From Lutjanus erythropterus (Eukaryota > Chordata > Actinopteri > Lutjaniformes > Lutjanidae), in assembly GCA_020091685.1 (NCBI GenBank), contig CM034591.1, positions 14,848,043-14,912,042 of the forward strand: a stretch of 64,000 nucleotides of DNA, given 5' to 3'. The notes below the pieces were generated by a model that was not told where the DNA came from, made no database searches, and was given only the letters and a program-made list of their open reading frames with translations. Position numbers and translations under genes: made by a program. This document shows positions 12,640 to 24,900 of the stretch, piece after piece (within the stretch, counting starts at the first letter, position 1; the number at the start of each line of letters is the position of its first letter).

Positions 12640-12812
12640 TGCAGTGTTTGACCAGGGTCACGCTGGCTGCATGTTGTAGCTGTTTCCCTCGTCCAACGCA
12701 CCTCATTTAATGATCAGCTCATCATCAAGCCTCTGCAGAAGCCTGAGAACGACCAGTTTATTTGAATCAGGTGTGCCGGAGCAGAGAAACATCTAAAACA
12801 AGGGTTCTCAAC
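12640..12812 (+). mobile_element. Diverged copy of the 18.6-kb hAT-type MITE
   Basis: It shares a 36-bp identical core (12711-12746 versus 18721-18756) and the flanking foldback arms (TGTTTCCCT..CCAAC on the left, GGAGCAG..GAAACATCTAAAACA on the right). The ends are eroded; a separate AGGGTTCTCAACC terminus of a related hAT follows at 12803. No clear target duplication is visible. Confidence 0.7.
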
Positions 12813-13119
12813 CTTTTTTAACTCAAGGCCCACTTCTGGTAAAAAAAAAAAAAAAATCTGAGGATCACTTTCCCACATAAATGAAAAAAGAGGAATAAAT
12901 AAACTCCTCTGGTTTCTTCCTACGAGCTACACGAGCAGCAACCATATAGCTTTCATAGTAGCTTTTGACTGAGTTGTTAAAAGTTGTGATGAAAAGTTGT
13001 GTGAAGTTGTTTTAGCTCTTCATTCGATAGGATTTCACAACATTCAACACAGTGTGCTTTCACCACCATTTTCAATCCAAATTCAGTGTATTCAGCATCG
13101 TATCTCCTCACCACTGGGT

Positions 13120-13260
13120 GCCCCCGTAGCTCAGTTGCATCTGTCAGTCTTCTGCAGCGGCCGTGGTTTCGATTTTGGCCCTTTGCTGCATGTCGTCCCC
13201 CATTTCTCTTCTCCTTTCCAGTCTTCTCTACAGCTGTCCCATTGCAATTAAAGGCACAAC
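13120..13260 (+). mobile_element. tRNA-derived SINE fragment
   Basis: The head reads GCCCCCGTAGCTCAGTTGC, with an A-box-like GTAGCTCAGTTG at 13126-13137. A B-box-like GGTTTCGATTTTGG lies at 13165-13178. A tRNA-unrelated body follows ('tttgctgcatgtcgtcccc', pyrimidine tract, 'cagctgtccc', AATTAAAGGCA). This layout is that of a common fish tRNA-derived SINE. It is not a functional tRNA gene: the B box is mutated and no cloverleaf closes. Confidence 0.75.
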
Positions 13261-14035
13261 CTTCACCACACACTTTACTGGCCCAGTCTTGTCTACTCTC
13301 CCACATCACTTTTTCGTTTCAAAAACCAATCATTTTGTGTGACTGCATCTGAGGAAATGTTAGCTAGCTAACAGTGAGGTGGCAAAACACACTCTCTACC
13401 AGGGCAGGGCAGGACCAGGGCTGGGAAAACACTGCTTTAATTAAAAGTAAATCTGATTTCTACAATTCATTACAAATATAAAACAAAAAAACGCTTGTTT
13501 GTAAAAGTATTTACCCTTATTAGAACACTAAATCATCATTAGGACACAATAAATGCTCCCTGATGCAGCAAATTTGTTTTAGAAGTCAGAACAATTAGTT
13601 AAATTCTGATCATCTGAGAGTAGTAAAGTAAATTTCAATTGATTATGATGTAAATCCACTTGAATCTGGAGGATTGTGAGAATAGAGAATCAACTAAATG
13701 CTTTAAAAATACAGGGGCAGTTCTAGGGGAAAACCTGATGGAGTCTGCAACATGGACACAGGAAGTACGGGTGCAAGCATTTCTAGTGGGAAATATGATT
13801 TACTTTGTTCTTTATCTGTTTATTATCTATATGTCCATTATAAGATTCCTCATGATATGGACTCCTCTATCAGGTGAACACACTGAAGTGTTTTAGATTT
13901 AGTTTTTTCAAGTGTCCCACTGAATAACCTGGTATCCTAATCATGGCTCACATCTCTTGTCCGCATGCAGGCACCGTCTCACTCCCTCTTGGCAGTGCAT
14001 AAAGACAAAGCGAGACGGGAATGCTATAAAAAACA

Positions 14036-14262
14036 ACAAGGTCAACAAAGTCCTTGAGTGGCTGCTGAGTCAGGTCTCAATCCATTTGAGAATATGTGGT
14101 CAGACCTGAAAAAGGCTGTTCACTCATGATCCTCATGCAACCTGACAGAGATCTGCAAAGAAGAATGGGAAAAATAACAGCGTCCACATGTGCAAAGCTG
14201 CTAAAGATACACACAAAATCAGTGTTGTAACTTCTGCCAATGGTGCATCTACTAAAAACGGA
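14036..14262 (+). pseudogene. Tc1/mariner transposase 3' remnant
   Basis: Blocks match the C-terminal part of fish Tc1 transposase genes in order: a CCTTGAGTGG-type start, 'tcaatccatttgagaatatg' (the NP.EN.W motif region), 'gacctgaaaaaggctgttca', 'gcaaagaagaatgggaaaaa', and 'tgtgcaaagctgctaaagat'. Frames are broken by indels and stops, and no inverted terminal repeat is visible. It is followed by a T12-G13 homopolymer run at 14264-14288. Confidence 0.8.
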
Positions 14263-14263
14263 C

Positions 14264-14288
14264 TTTTTTTTTTTTGGGGGGGGGGGGG
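14264..14288 (+). repeat. Poly-T/poly-G homopolymer junction
   Basis: A run of about 12 T is followed directly by about 13 G. The length is likely unstable and sensitive to sequencing error. Confidence 0.85.
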
Positions 14289-14524
14289 TACTTGAAACCA
14301 AATATTACATATTTCATCTTTGTCAGTAAAGTAACCTAAAACCAGTGTAAAAAAGCAACATTAAATCTACTTTGATTCAATGTTGCAAAACAATAAAACA
14401 TACTTTGCTGCATATTTATAGACCTGAGATCAGCTGCATTGATATCTATTGGTATCTATTCAGTATCTGAGATTTTTGTAAGCCAGATGGTGACACAGAA
14501 AATAGAAATCTGTTCTGTAGTTGG

Positions 14525-15440
14525 TATATATTAAGTTACCTTGCAAAGCAGCTGGATTCACAAGATAATGAGATTGTGCAAGAATCCATCTTGTCAAGGC
14601 TGCGTTCAGCCCTGACAAAACATAGGAAAATACATATTTAAACAGAAACAGTGCTGTGTCGCAGACCTTGAGTACGCAAACACACTGCACTGCGACACCT
14701 TTTTAATACGTCAGTGTTTACATGCACATTGCTTCAGATTGTTTAACACCTGTGCACACCCACCAAACAAGAGAGATCTCAAAACCCTGTTGCACCCCAT
14801 TTTGAGGAAATGTGCCGTTCAATCTGGAAACTGGAGCAAAGGTTTCCAGACTGAACATACCTCAGGCTGGTAGTATTATTATAATGAACTAGAGAGTGAA
14901 TACAAAGATGGCACCCATTCACTCCAGTGAGAACTGCTTGCATGCTGCATAAGCTGAAAAAATCTTCTACCCTCTGGATTTACGGCCCACTGAATATGCA
15001 CAATAGTATTTCTCCTCTTGTCCCTGCCCACGAGTTCCTGCTACAAATATCAATAAAAATCATAATAGAAACAGTCATAATTGACCTTGTTTACAGTTTG
15101 AGTTGTCCTGTCAATAGTTTTGCAGATGTCTCTTAAAATGCTGACCTACGGTGAAAATGCTTTTTTGCTGCAATATCACAAATGGCCACAGGAAAAAAAT
15201 GGCAGCAAGGCTGAGCGGCAAAGGTGCAGCCAGTCAGCATCCTAGGAGGAACTACTGGCAGCTACAGGCGTGTTTTTAGGTGTAAAGACAGCGAGACGCA
15301 TCCATAGCATAGCTGCCCTTTTCCAATCGCTTTCTAAGGACAACTTCCCAGATGGTTCTGTGCAACAAACCAAAACTCTGTCTTCTCTAATATTGCTTGA
15401 AGACCTGCAGCAGGAACAACAAGACAGAGTGGACTGTAAA
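14525..15440 (+). repeat. Diverged, interrupted copy of the 5.06-kb repeat
   Basis: Two islands match the vegfd intron 1 repeat: 14540-14600 (GCAGCTGGATTCACAAG, AATCCATCTTGTCAAGG) and 15185-15400 (CAGTCAGCATCCTAGGAGG, CTGGCAGCTACAGG, 'gcccttttccaatcg'). The middle is different sequence, so this may be two fragments or one interrupted copy. Confidence 0.5.
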
Positions 15441-16289
15441 TGCAGCGTCTCATAAAACAAGTGTGTTATTTGTAAGTGTGCTTCATTTACTGCTGCTGCT
15501 TGGTGAATGTATTGATTTCCTGTCTGGCATTTGTATTTTTCTCCCCGGCAGTGCCGCTGATCAATAAAACATAAACATTAACGTGTCCAGTGTATGTCCT
15601 CCATCCTTTTGTTGGCATCAGAATTGATTTTGCACCCATCATAAAATTACAGGATACCATAATGTCATCACGCCTCAGCGCTCCATTAATAAAGGTGTTT
15701 GCGACTGAGAGGAGCTGTCCTGGTGGAACTTGCTCTTAAAGCTACATTAGGTACAGGCAGTTACCAAGGTCACAATAAAAAGTGTGAGCAGCTGTAAATG
15801 AGAGAGACACACCACAGACTGTCACCCTTTAGTCCTCACATGGGACTGAGCATTTCAGTCCTCAGCTGGTCCTGTCCTGTGTTAATGGAACAAAAATGGA
15901 TTTTGCATGGATTTAAAATGAATATTTGAACACTGCATATTCCAGATTATATGATGATACCAGACACCAAATACTGAAGTTATAAGGAATTTTGTCTCCC
16001 CCTTGCTACACTGTTTGTGTATTCTTAATGTCTGACTGCTCCTCACAGTAACGTGAAGTAGAAACATCATCACAAAAAATAGATTTTTTACTCAGAAAAA
16101 TAATAATACCCACCCCTGTCTTTATGGTTTCCCAAATACCAAACATTAAAATCCCTATTTAAGGCAATAAATTCTTACTTTTGGGAAAGGAAAGAAGCAC
16201 AAGTCATATTCTGAAAATAGGACATAAATATGGGACTATGACATCAATCTAAAAAATATGAGACCAGGATCTAAACTCTATAGAGTATA

Positions 16290-16888
16290 AAATGTCCACT
16301 GTGCAAGATTTAGGGGGATTTTACACTAACAAAGGCATAAAGTGATAATTTAAAGTTATGTTTACATTTATTGTTACTCAGCAAATCACATGTGTATCCT
16401 TAGGGTCAAATCAAGTTGAAATAATTTTGTTCTTCACAAAACACTTCGAACTTGACTTTTTTTTTACTTTCTCTACATCCATGTTTAGCTCACAGTCTTC
16501 TTCTTCTCTGCCTGTTCTGGCACATTTCTGTATATCTTGGTGAATTACTGCCACCTGTAGGTAAGTGGAATAGTGTGAAACCACTGGGAGGAACATGTAT
16601 TGTATCACCTCATATTTGCTTCCTCTTGCATGAGATAAACAAAATGGGGACCCACTCATTAAAAGATCTAGTGGTGAGCTTGCAGGTTGCAAACACCTCA
16701 CCCTTCCCATCCAAACTTGTGAAAAATGTGAAAGGCCCTTTTGTTTGTCTGTTGTCGGCTACTGTGGTCATGGCAGTCAACATGGCGGCCTCCATGGAAG
16801 AGGACCCACACCCCACGGTGAATATGCACTAATGAAAACTTATATTGCATCTCTACATATTACACAAATCTTACACACCCGACTGTTA
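16290..16888 (+). mobile_element. Fragments of the GGTCCAGTGTGTA-ended non-autonomous element, copy 1
   Basis: A left end-like block (AATGTCCACTGTGCAAGATT) lies at 16291. A body matching the 19.4-kb copy starts near 16660 (AGATCTAGTGGTGAGC, then GCAGGTTGCAAAC, 'aacatggcggcctccatgga', 'gaggaccca'). A right end-like block (AAATCTTACACACCC) ends at about 16882. It is probably two overlapping fragments of one family. The 126-aa ORF across it is repeat sequence, not a gene. Confidence 0.55.
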
Positions 16889-18630
16889 AAAAACTGCTTC
16901 ATAGTGCGACTACATCAGAAACTCCACAGGGTATCTTTAATTCCCTTGATGTTTGAAAGAATGTAACAACTGAGAATCAAAAAAAAATGAATAGCTATGA
17001 ATGGAATACAAACAATAAAAAAAAGGTAACTTAAATGTAGCGACGCCTGCGAGCTAGTTCAGGCAGTCAACTCGAGCTGCAGCACAATCGTATGTGACAT
17101 GCCTCACACTCTGTAATACAACCCAAACGCACCTTTCTGATCTGGCAGTCTATTTAAACTCTTAAAACCTCTAATCATCTCCCCTCCTGCATGGAGTTGT
17201 GTCGCCAGCATGAGGTTTGCTTCAGTCCATCTGAAAGACCTGTGGGAGATTTTCACACTTTGTCACAAAAGCACCATCAGGTTCTCTATACAAAGTCTCC
17301 AAGGCACTCAAATGGCCAAAAATAGACACATCTCTCAAGTTTTGCTGTCAGGAACACAACAATGATTGCATATTACAGGACATCAAATTGCACAGATATT
17401 TTCTTACCCCAATGCAGCACAAAGAGTGAAAATAAAATTGTTTCGTCATAAAACAGCAAATAAGAAAACACACTGAAAAATGCCCAAAAAATAAATAAAA
17501 AAAGACAAATGATACAGACCACAAAGGTATCCTCACTCCAACCAACAGCAGCAAATATATTAAGGTCACCAGATTACAAAACCATAGAAAATATTACTAA
17601 ACTGTGGAAATAATGTAATGTGGTTACAAATAAAATGCTAACACCACAGCCCGAAATAAAAATCTTATTCATTTTATATTATTTGAAGCCTTTTGTTATT
17701 TGTCCTTCATCCAACCATCACATCCTTGCTCCTACTACTATCACACTGGACAACATTTACACGCTACAAAAGAGTAAAAATAACAAGGTATATCAAAATA
17801 AAAAAAAAAACACAGAAAATCATATAATCCACAGACATTTATTTTTAAAAAACCTAGACTTACTTTAACAACTCCACTGGGACGTCCATGTTCCTGGCTG
17901 CCATTATTGTCTTTCAGAGGCTGTAATGGGCTCAGTTTTAATAAAGCTTTTAGTGGAATTTTTGTAAACCCTTTTTTATCAGTTCTCAAGTGGCAGACAG
18001 TGATTACATTTTGCACCAATTCTGTGTAATAAATAGTTTCAAAACCAGAAACTGCTGCAACAACTTATTGGACATGATAGAGCATGTGAATGACCATCAT
18101 ATACTTCTATCATAATGATCTAAGCCCTTATACATGTGAATAGGCACCAACAGAAAGCACAATGTGTATTACAGATTTAGCAAACTTCCAGCTTTTAGAT
18201 GATGTATAGCACTTCTATGTGGCATATAAAAGACAAAAATAAGTGTGTGGGAGGGACGAGTGGAGTGGAAAAGGTCAACTAAGAAATTGTTTGAACACCT
18301 GCACATTCAAATTCAAGTGAAATAAAGTTTACTGAGTGGATTTAATATATGAAAAATGGATCTTTAAAATGCATAATTCAGAAGAAATAAAATCAACTAA
18401 GATTTTAACATAAATATAATCATTCTCAAGTTAAAACACAAAATTAAACTATTAGGGTGTAATTTTCTGTTTGTCACCAGGCAAAATTCATGGCAAATTA
18501 TAAAGATCTGACACCTGCGCTTCAAGCAAAACAGAAATAAGACTCACTTTGTTATTGTTGTGTTAAAAGATGAGCAGAGATGCTTTAAAGAGGCCGTCAT
18601 GTCACCAATCAAAAATCCTACCTAAATTTC

Positions 18631-18862
18631 CCATAAAGCAGTGTTTCTCAATTCTGGTCCTCAGCCCCCCCTGCCCTGCATGTTTTAGATGTTTCCCTGC
18701 TCCAACATACCTGATTCAAATGATCAGCTCATCATCAAGCCTCTGCAGAAGCCTGAAAACAACCTGATCATTTGAATCAGGTGTGTTGGAGCAGGGAAAC
18801 ATCTAAAACATGCAGGGCAGGGGGGGGGCTGAGGACCGGAATTGAGAAACACTGCCATAAAG
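18631..18862 (+). mobile_element. hAT-type foldback MITE with intact 8-bp target duplication
   Basis: The element is 18639-18854 (216 bp). It begins CAGTGTTTCTCAATTC and ends with the inverted counterpart GAATTGAGAAACACTG. The two halves are nearly reverse complementary, joined by a core that includes CTCATCATCAAGCC. Identical flanks CCATAAAG lie at 18631-18638 and 18855-18862. Terminus and 8-bp duplication fit the hAT superfamily. There is no coding capacity. Its good preservation suggests a recent insertion compared with the eroded copy at 12640. Confidence 0.88.
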
Positions 18863-19418
18863 CAACACTGACACCGACTGTGGGATAAACATGCTGACGT
18901 TTCAGTCCTCTGATGCCGTCTGATGGTTCTGACACTTTGTATTTCGTAGCTTCTGCTCATCTAGCAGGTACAACACCGACACACAACACTGACCTTTGGA
19001 GTGTTTTGGCTTTTAATTTCGGTCTTCCTGTTGAGGCAGTTCGATGAGGCGGAAACACGGACAGGAGAACCAGCACTTCACATCTTACTGAATGTCACGC
19101 CTCACCTTTCTATATAAAGGCGTCAACATTTTAACAGGTTCTTCAAAACTGAGTTCTATTTTTTTTTCCTCTCAGCTCTATTTATATTCTAATGTGCATT
19201 CCTCCCCTCCTGTACAGGCAAAAAAAATCAAAGAGGGCAATTTTAAAATTATTTTATCCTTGTTTTATTATTACCTTACACAGAACAATATTTACATAGA
19301 TTTATGGAGGCAACCTACATAAGTCTGATGTGGAAACTTGAAACCTTCAGTACAATGAGAATAAGCTTTTCAGTGAAGCAAGACATCTTACATATCTGAG
19401 AGAAATTTCGTATGTCTT

Positions 19419-20040
19419 CAAGGACCAGTGCGTAGGATTTAGTGGCGTCTAGCAGTGAGGTTGCAGATTGTAAACAACTGAAAACCCCTCACCTCACCCT
19501 CCCCTTCTGAGCATGTATACAGGGTCTGCAAAGATCATAAGCATGAAAGGATGTATCTAGAGCCAGTGTATGATTTGTCTCTGGCAGTGCAACATGCTGG
19601 ACTCAGTGAAAGAAGACCTGCACCCTGTGTAGATATATACTGTTTTTACTCCAAAATTCCTGCACGTGTGCGTGCAAACACCGTTGTGCTGGACTGACGA
19701 ACCAAACTGAATTGAGTCAAGCCACACAGCACAGGTGTATAAAAAAGAAGCAAAATTGGGGTGGTGTTCACCTGGGTGTAATGTTTACATTACTGCCGCG
19801 CTGGAGCCAGTAAATCCCTGTGACTACTGCAGAGACAAAAGACAAAAGCCAGATGTTAGTGGGTGTTAATGATTTTTTTTGTCCATTGTAAAAGAGGCTT
19901 AAACAGCTCATTCAAAGGTTACAACAACACAACAATTCTTGTTTTCAGGTGATTATACAGTAAAGAAAACATGAATATTATATTTAATTTCTGCCATATT
20001 TTGCCAATAAATCCCCATATATCTTACACACTGGACCTTG
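19419..20040 (+). mobile_element. GGTCCAGTGTGTA-ended non-autonomous element, copy 2
   Basis: The left terminus AAGGACCAGTGCGTAGG and the right terminus CTTACACACTGGACCTT form inverted repeats. Internal blocks (GTCTAGCAGTGAGGTTGCAG, 'cctcaccctccccttc', AGAGCCAGTGTATG, 'caggtgattatacagtaaag') match copies 1 and 3. The middle, about 19640-19890, is not shared and may be a nested insertion. There is no coding capacity. Confidence 0.75.
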
Positions 20041-21893
20041 GACATGTCTCAAAGGGATATTTAAACAATTTATAAATTTGTATGATTCAAAAAATCATTG
20101 TACTTGATGTGATTCAGCTTTGTGATGCAGCTATTTAAACAAATTCCATACAGGAAAATTTCATGTGATTTCCCACAGGAAGCTGGGGAATCACACAGGA
20201 ACTCAAGAGGAATTGTGCATGATCAATATTTTTGAAGGATTTATGCTGAATTCCTGCTACATTCCCTTTAAATTCCAACAGAATTCCTTCTGAAGTGTTG
20301 TTGACATGATTCTGCAGGACTAATGTATGACTTCTTCAAAAGGATCTCAGACACACGTGTTAATGTGCTATCATTAGTCTTGATTTGTGTGTCTTTCATT
20401 CCTTGAATTAAAAAGATAACAAATAATCTCTATTTACATTCCAGACTTTCCCTAGAATGAGCGTGACTATAAAGATGACATGTTAAGTAGATGGTTGAGA
20501 CCGTGCAGGACAGAAATTTGGCACGGTGCTTAGACCACAATTAAACAAACAGTATCCAGAGTGAATTATACTCCCACACATCACAACATGGGCATGATCC
20601 TCTCCCTCTGTGAAACACCAAATTAGGACACTGAAGTGAGATATAGTGACGGTAAATCTAGCATGTGACAGTCCAGAATAATCATGTCCAGTCAACACAG
20701 TGATGTAGAAACTATGTGCTGTGTACACAGGCAACAGGACTAAGACTCTTAACATAACCAAAGAACAATGATGCACTCGAGGCTCAACTTTCACTGTCAC
20801 GCACACTCATTTCACTGCTATTTTTTTTTCTTTATTGATTTTATATCACTTGTCTTCCATTGGAAAGAAAAATGCATGGTGCAACGTGTTTAAGCTAAAC
20901 ACAGATTTAGTGTCAGTTAAATTTCCTCGAGAACCGCATGTAAAATGTGTTAACACACAAAAATATAAACACCCACAAAATTACAAATGTGATTTCTGAG
21001 AAGTGTTTACAATCACTGTTCATTTTTCACACTGTGTACAACACAGCTCAGTAAACATTCTGTAACCAGAGGACATCTAACATTTAAAATACATCTCTGA
21101 AGGTACAATTTCACAGTTATCACAGCACCAACATTTAGAATTATAAATTATATCATATATACACATACGACCAACGTGTGCAGGCAGAAAATTATACATC
21201 AATATTCATAGAAATGATGCCACATACTGGACCGACACCGACTGAAATTTTATCTTCAGGCAAAACATCAAAGCAAAAGCATTTCATTTTATTTATAATT
21301 TTTTTAAAAAGTCACTTTTCTTCACTAAAGGTAGTTCACAACTCATTGTGTTGACCCATTTTATTCTGCAGTTTCTAAACACTAATAATACTGTTTTCTA
21401 CTAAAAACATATCTTTTCACTGTCATAATGTAGCTTTATTAGATATAATTATACAAAATGCTTTCCTTTCATGTTCATTCTGTTCCAAAGTTTGTAACTC
21501 CGGCTGAAATTGGATAAAACCTTAAAAGGGACACTCCACAAATTTTGCACAGCCAGAGGCACTCCACATGAAAAGTGCTTAATTTTCCCTTTAATCATTT
21601 AATTATAAGAGCCATTATTGCAGAAAATAAGAACAAACAACGACAAACAAACACTAAAAATGCTGCATTGAGATTTGTTTAAATAATGCTCACACAATAA
21701 AGCATTTAGCTTGTAAAAAATAAAAGTCAGCTATTACAAAAGATATTTTACAAATGCAAGTACCTGACCAAAAGGAGCAATGGGTTGAATGGACATGTAT
21801 TATTTAAAGTGATAGTTTAAATGAATGCAACATCTCACCTCCTCTCAGTTACATCTCTATTTGTCCTGTATGTGCACATCTGTATTTCAGGCC

Positions 21894-21914
21894 TGTGTGT
21901 GTGTGTGTGTGTGT
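21894..21914 (+). repeat. (GT)n microsatellite
   Basis: About ten GT units lie in the presumed 3'UTR of grpr. Confidence 0.85.
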
Positions 21915-21976
21915 AAACTATATAATGGAGTGAAAAAATGAATTTCCCTCTTGGAAGATTCATGAAATAATTCTTT

Positions 21977-24900
21977 TTACACAAAATCCTCCTGATAGAG
22001 CCGCCTGCCATTGATCATGCTCAGACTCGGCATGGAGTTATGCGTGCTGCGGACAGAGGTCACACGTGTGTTGTAGTGCGTCGGGCTCTGTGAGGAGCGT
22101 CTGAGGATCGTACGACAGCAGCAGCAGAGCTGCTGGTTGAACTGCTTCTGGAAGGACTTGCTCAGCAAGTAAAGGGCAAACGGATTGAGGCAGGAGTTGG
22201 TGAAGGCCAAGATACGAGCAATGATGCTGCACACGTAATGAGCCATGGAATTGTCCACCTAGTGGGGGTAAAGACAGGGTGGAAAAATGTTCATAAGATG
22301 GAGACAAACAGAGGTATGTCTATACTCGAGATATAAACAAAGGCATTTGGACTTGGCAGAATGAATGTCATATATCTTAAAAAACAGTAGATGGTAGTAA
22401 AGTTCAATAGTCACAAAACATAGTCAGTAGTAGCCAGGTTTGAGAGGGTTACTTTGAAAATGTGCTCTCATACAGTTACTAATTACCTGTTGAAAATGTA
22501 GTCAATAACAAATCCAAGTATTACAGTATTAAAGTAATGTAACCTGATTACTTTCCGTTACTTTTGAAAACTAAATATCTCCACACTGTGTAGCCCAAGT
22601 TGTGTTATGTCTGTTATTTTGTTTATTTATTGTTTGTCCAGTTATTCCTTCCTTTGTTATGTGCAAACACACACTTTTAATAGATTAATAGCACTAGTTA
22701 TGCCCATTTAAACTTACTTTGTTAAGAAACAAGAATCACGTAATTCATGATTCACACTCAAACTTCAAGTAAACTGTCATGAATTTATTCCAGTCTGCAG
22801 ATTGTGTTTTTACGCCAACACATCCCAGTCACCAGCATCACCACCTACAGTCCCAAATATTATTGTAGTATTGACAGGTTAGCTGACTAACTGAATTTCT
22901 AAACAACTAACACTAGCGATTCGTCCCACCTGTAAAATTAAATGTTTATTAAATTAGATGTTGGTAGATAATGCCAGTATTTTCAAAGCTGAAGGCAGAG
23001 CTGCCACAGTGCTGTGATGTTTTTCCTCTTTTCTGATTTAAAGACAAAAAAAAATGTTGGCATTTCCACTAATTGAAAACATTTTTCACAAGAATGACAC
23101 AAGAGCCCATCTTCACTACCTAACATATGACACAGTCCCTGAAATAACTTCCTGGATTAATGTATTTGAACCTAAACCACGATAAGTAGGCAGCTAAATG
23201 TAGTTATATATATATATATATATATATATGTACATATGAGGATTACTAGCAGCAGAAGACACTGTAAATACAGGAAATGAGGCAGTAACCTCCAGTTTAC
23301 TGTAAGCCCAGCCAACATCCAGTATAAAGTAAAACAAATACAGGTAACTGTGAGTTATGCAGCACTATACACAAACAATAGAAACAGATCAAAAGACACA
23401 CTGTTAGAAATATAGAGAAAGTGTTTTTTGTCTACCTGTGTGTAGTGATAGGAGCGGTATAAGTAGATGATGTGACTGGGAAGCCAGCAGACTGCAAAGA
23501 GACCAACAAACACCAGCACCGTTTTTGCCAAACGCTTTCTGGATTCGACCTGTTGGTTGCAGTAAAAACAAAAACATCAAAACCAAAGAGCTATGATATA
23601 TAACAGACATTAGTGTTTAAGAGATATTTAAACAAAACAAAATAAAGCTGTAAATGTATTTCTGCAGGTAATGGAGATACAATACAACAATATCAAAATA
23701 ATCTGTTGCAAAGTTCTGCATTCAAAATTCTATAGAAAAATAATCAGCAAAACTTATTTAAAGCAATAAAAGTAAAAGTACTCATCATAAAACAGAATGG
23801 CTCCTTTCAGTATTAAGTTATCATATATGGGATTATTGGATTATTGGATTATGATTACTGTCGCATTATTGTGTAAATTGCATTAATATAGCTGGTAGTG
23901 AAGATATACTAAATATTTTACATGCTGTTCGGGTAGTTTAAGTAATTATAGCAATAAAATAAATGTAGTGGAGTACTTCCCTGTGAAATGTAGTGCAGTA
24001 GAAAAATAAAGTATAAAATATAAAGTTTAAATTCCCAAGTACCTCAAAACAGAACTCAAGCAGAGTACAACAGAAAATATACTTAGTTATTTTATTTTCT
24101 GGCAGTTATAGAGGGTTTAATTCCAAACTAAATTATCCTAAACTGCAAACATGGTGGGCACATACAGGGCAGATTCCAATAATATACTGTAGTTTAGCTT
24201 AATTTAAGGCCAACCAAGAAATAAAGAAAGAACCCAAATTTTTACTCCTGCCATTGTAGAGAAGGTTTTAAAGCAGCATTTAGACCATGTTGGGTGTGAT
24301 TAGAACTTAATCAAACAGTTAATTGACAAAATAAAACACAGATAAATAATTAGAACACTTTGGAAAACTGTTTTCCCTGAGGGTTGAGGCACATGTTGAG
24401 GTGGCGCTCATGGCCTCAGCATCTCATGCTACAGTTTCAACACTGGCCTGTTGTCGCGCGTGAACATTCCCCTCCACAGGCAGGTTTGAGGCGCTCCTCA
24501 TCAGGCTCCGGGCGATGAAGGTGTAGTACACAGATATGACCAGCAGGGGAATGACGTAGAAAATGAAGAAGGAGGCCATGGAGTGGATCTTCGGGTGCAG
24601 TTCTCCAGCATGGGGGTAGGGGGCGCAGGTGACCAAGCTCTCATTAGTGGAGGTGACGTTGAAAGTGTGGATGTCTGAGAAGACGGCCTCGGGGATGGCC
24701 AGGACCAGGGAGAAGACCCAGATGAGCGCCGCCCGCAGGACGATGCTGGTCGTGGTGCTTGATGTTTGGATGTCCAGAGGCTTCACGATGGCCCGGTACC
24801 TGATAGTAGATAAATGTGGTGTCAACACTTAAATTTGCTTATTTAAAAAAATTGACTCCTTGCCCAATGCCAGGAGATGAATTTCTTCTTTTTTCTGATA

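Larger units (their letters stand above)
11313..21976. other. vegfd-grpr intergenic region (convergent genes)
   Basis: This is about 10.7 kb between the vegfd stop and the grpr stop, which point toward each other. It contains both 3'UTRs and mobile-element remnants: hAT MITEs, a SINE, a Tc1 fragment and two copies of a GGTCCAGTGTGTA-ended element. No ORF in it resembles a known protein except the transposon remnants. The stretches 11600-12630, 13270-14030, 17000-18560 and 20050-21890 show nothing I can name. Confidence 0.65.

Noticed and set aside
13120..13192. Possible tRNA gene
   Set aside because: A- and B-box-like blocks are present but the B box is altered, no acceptor stem closes, and a SINE body follows.
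16452..16832. 126-aa ORF
   Set aside because: It overlaps fragments of a dispersed non-coding element and has no recognisable domain.
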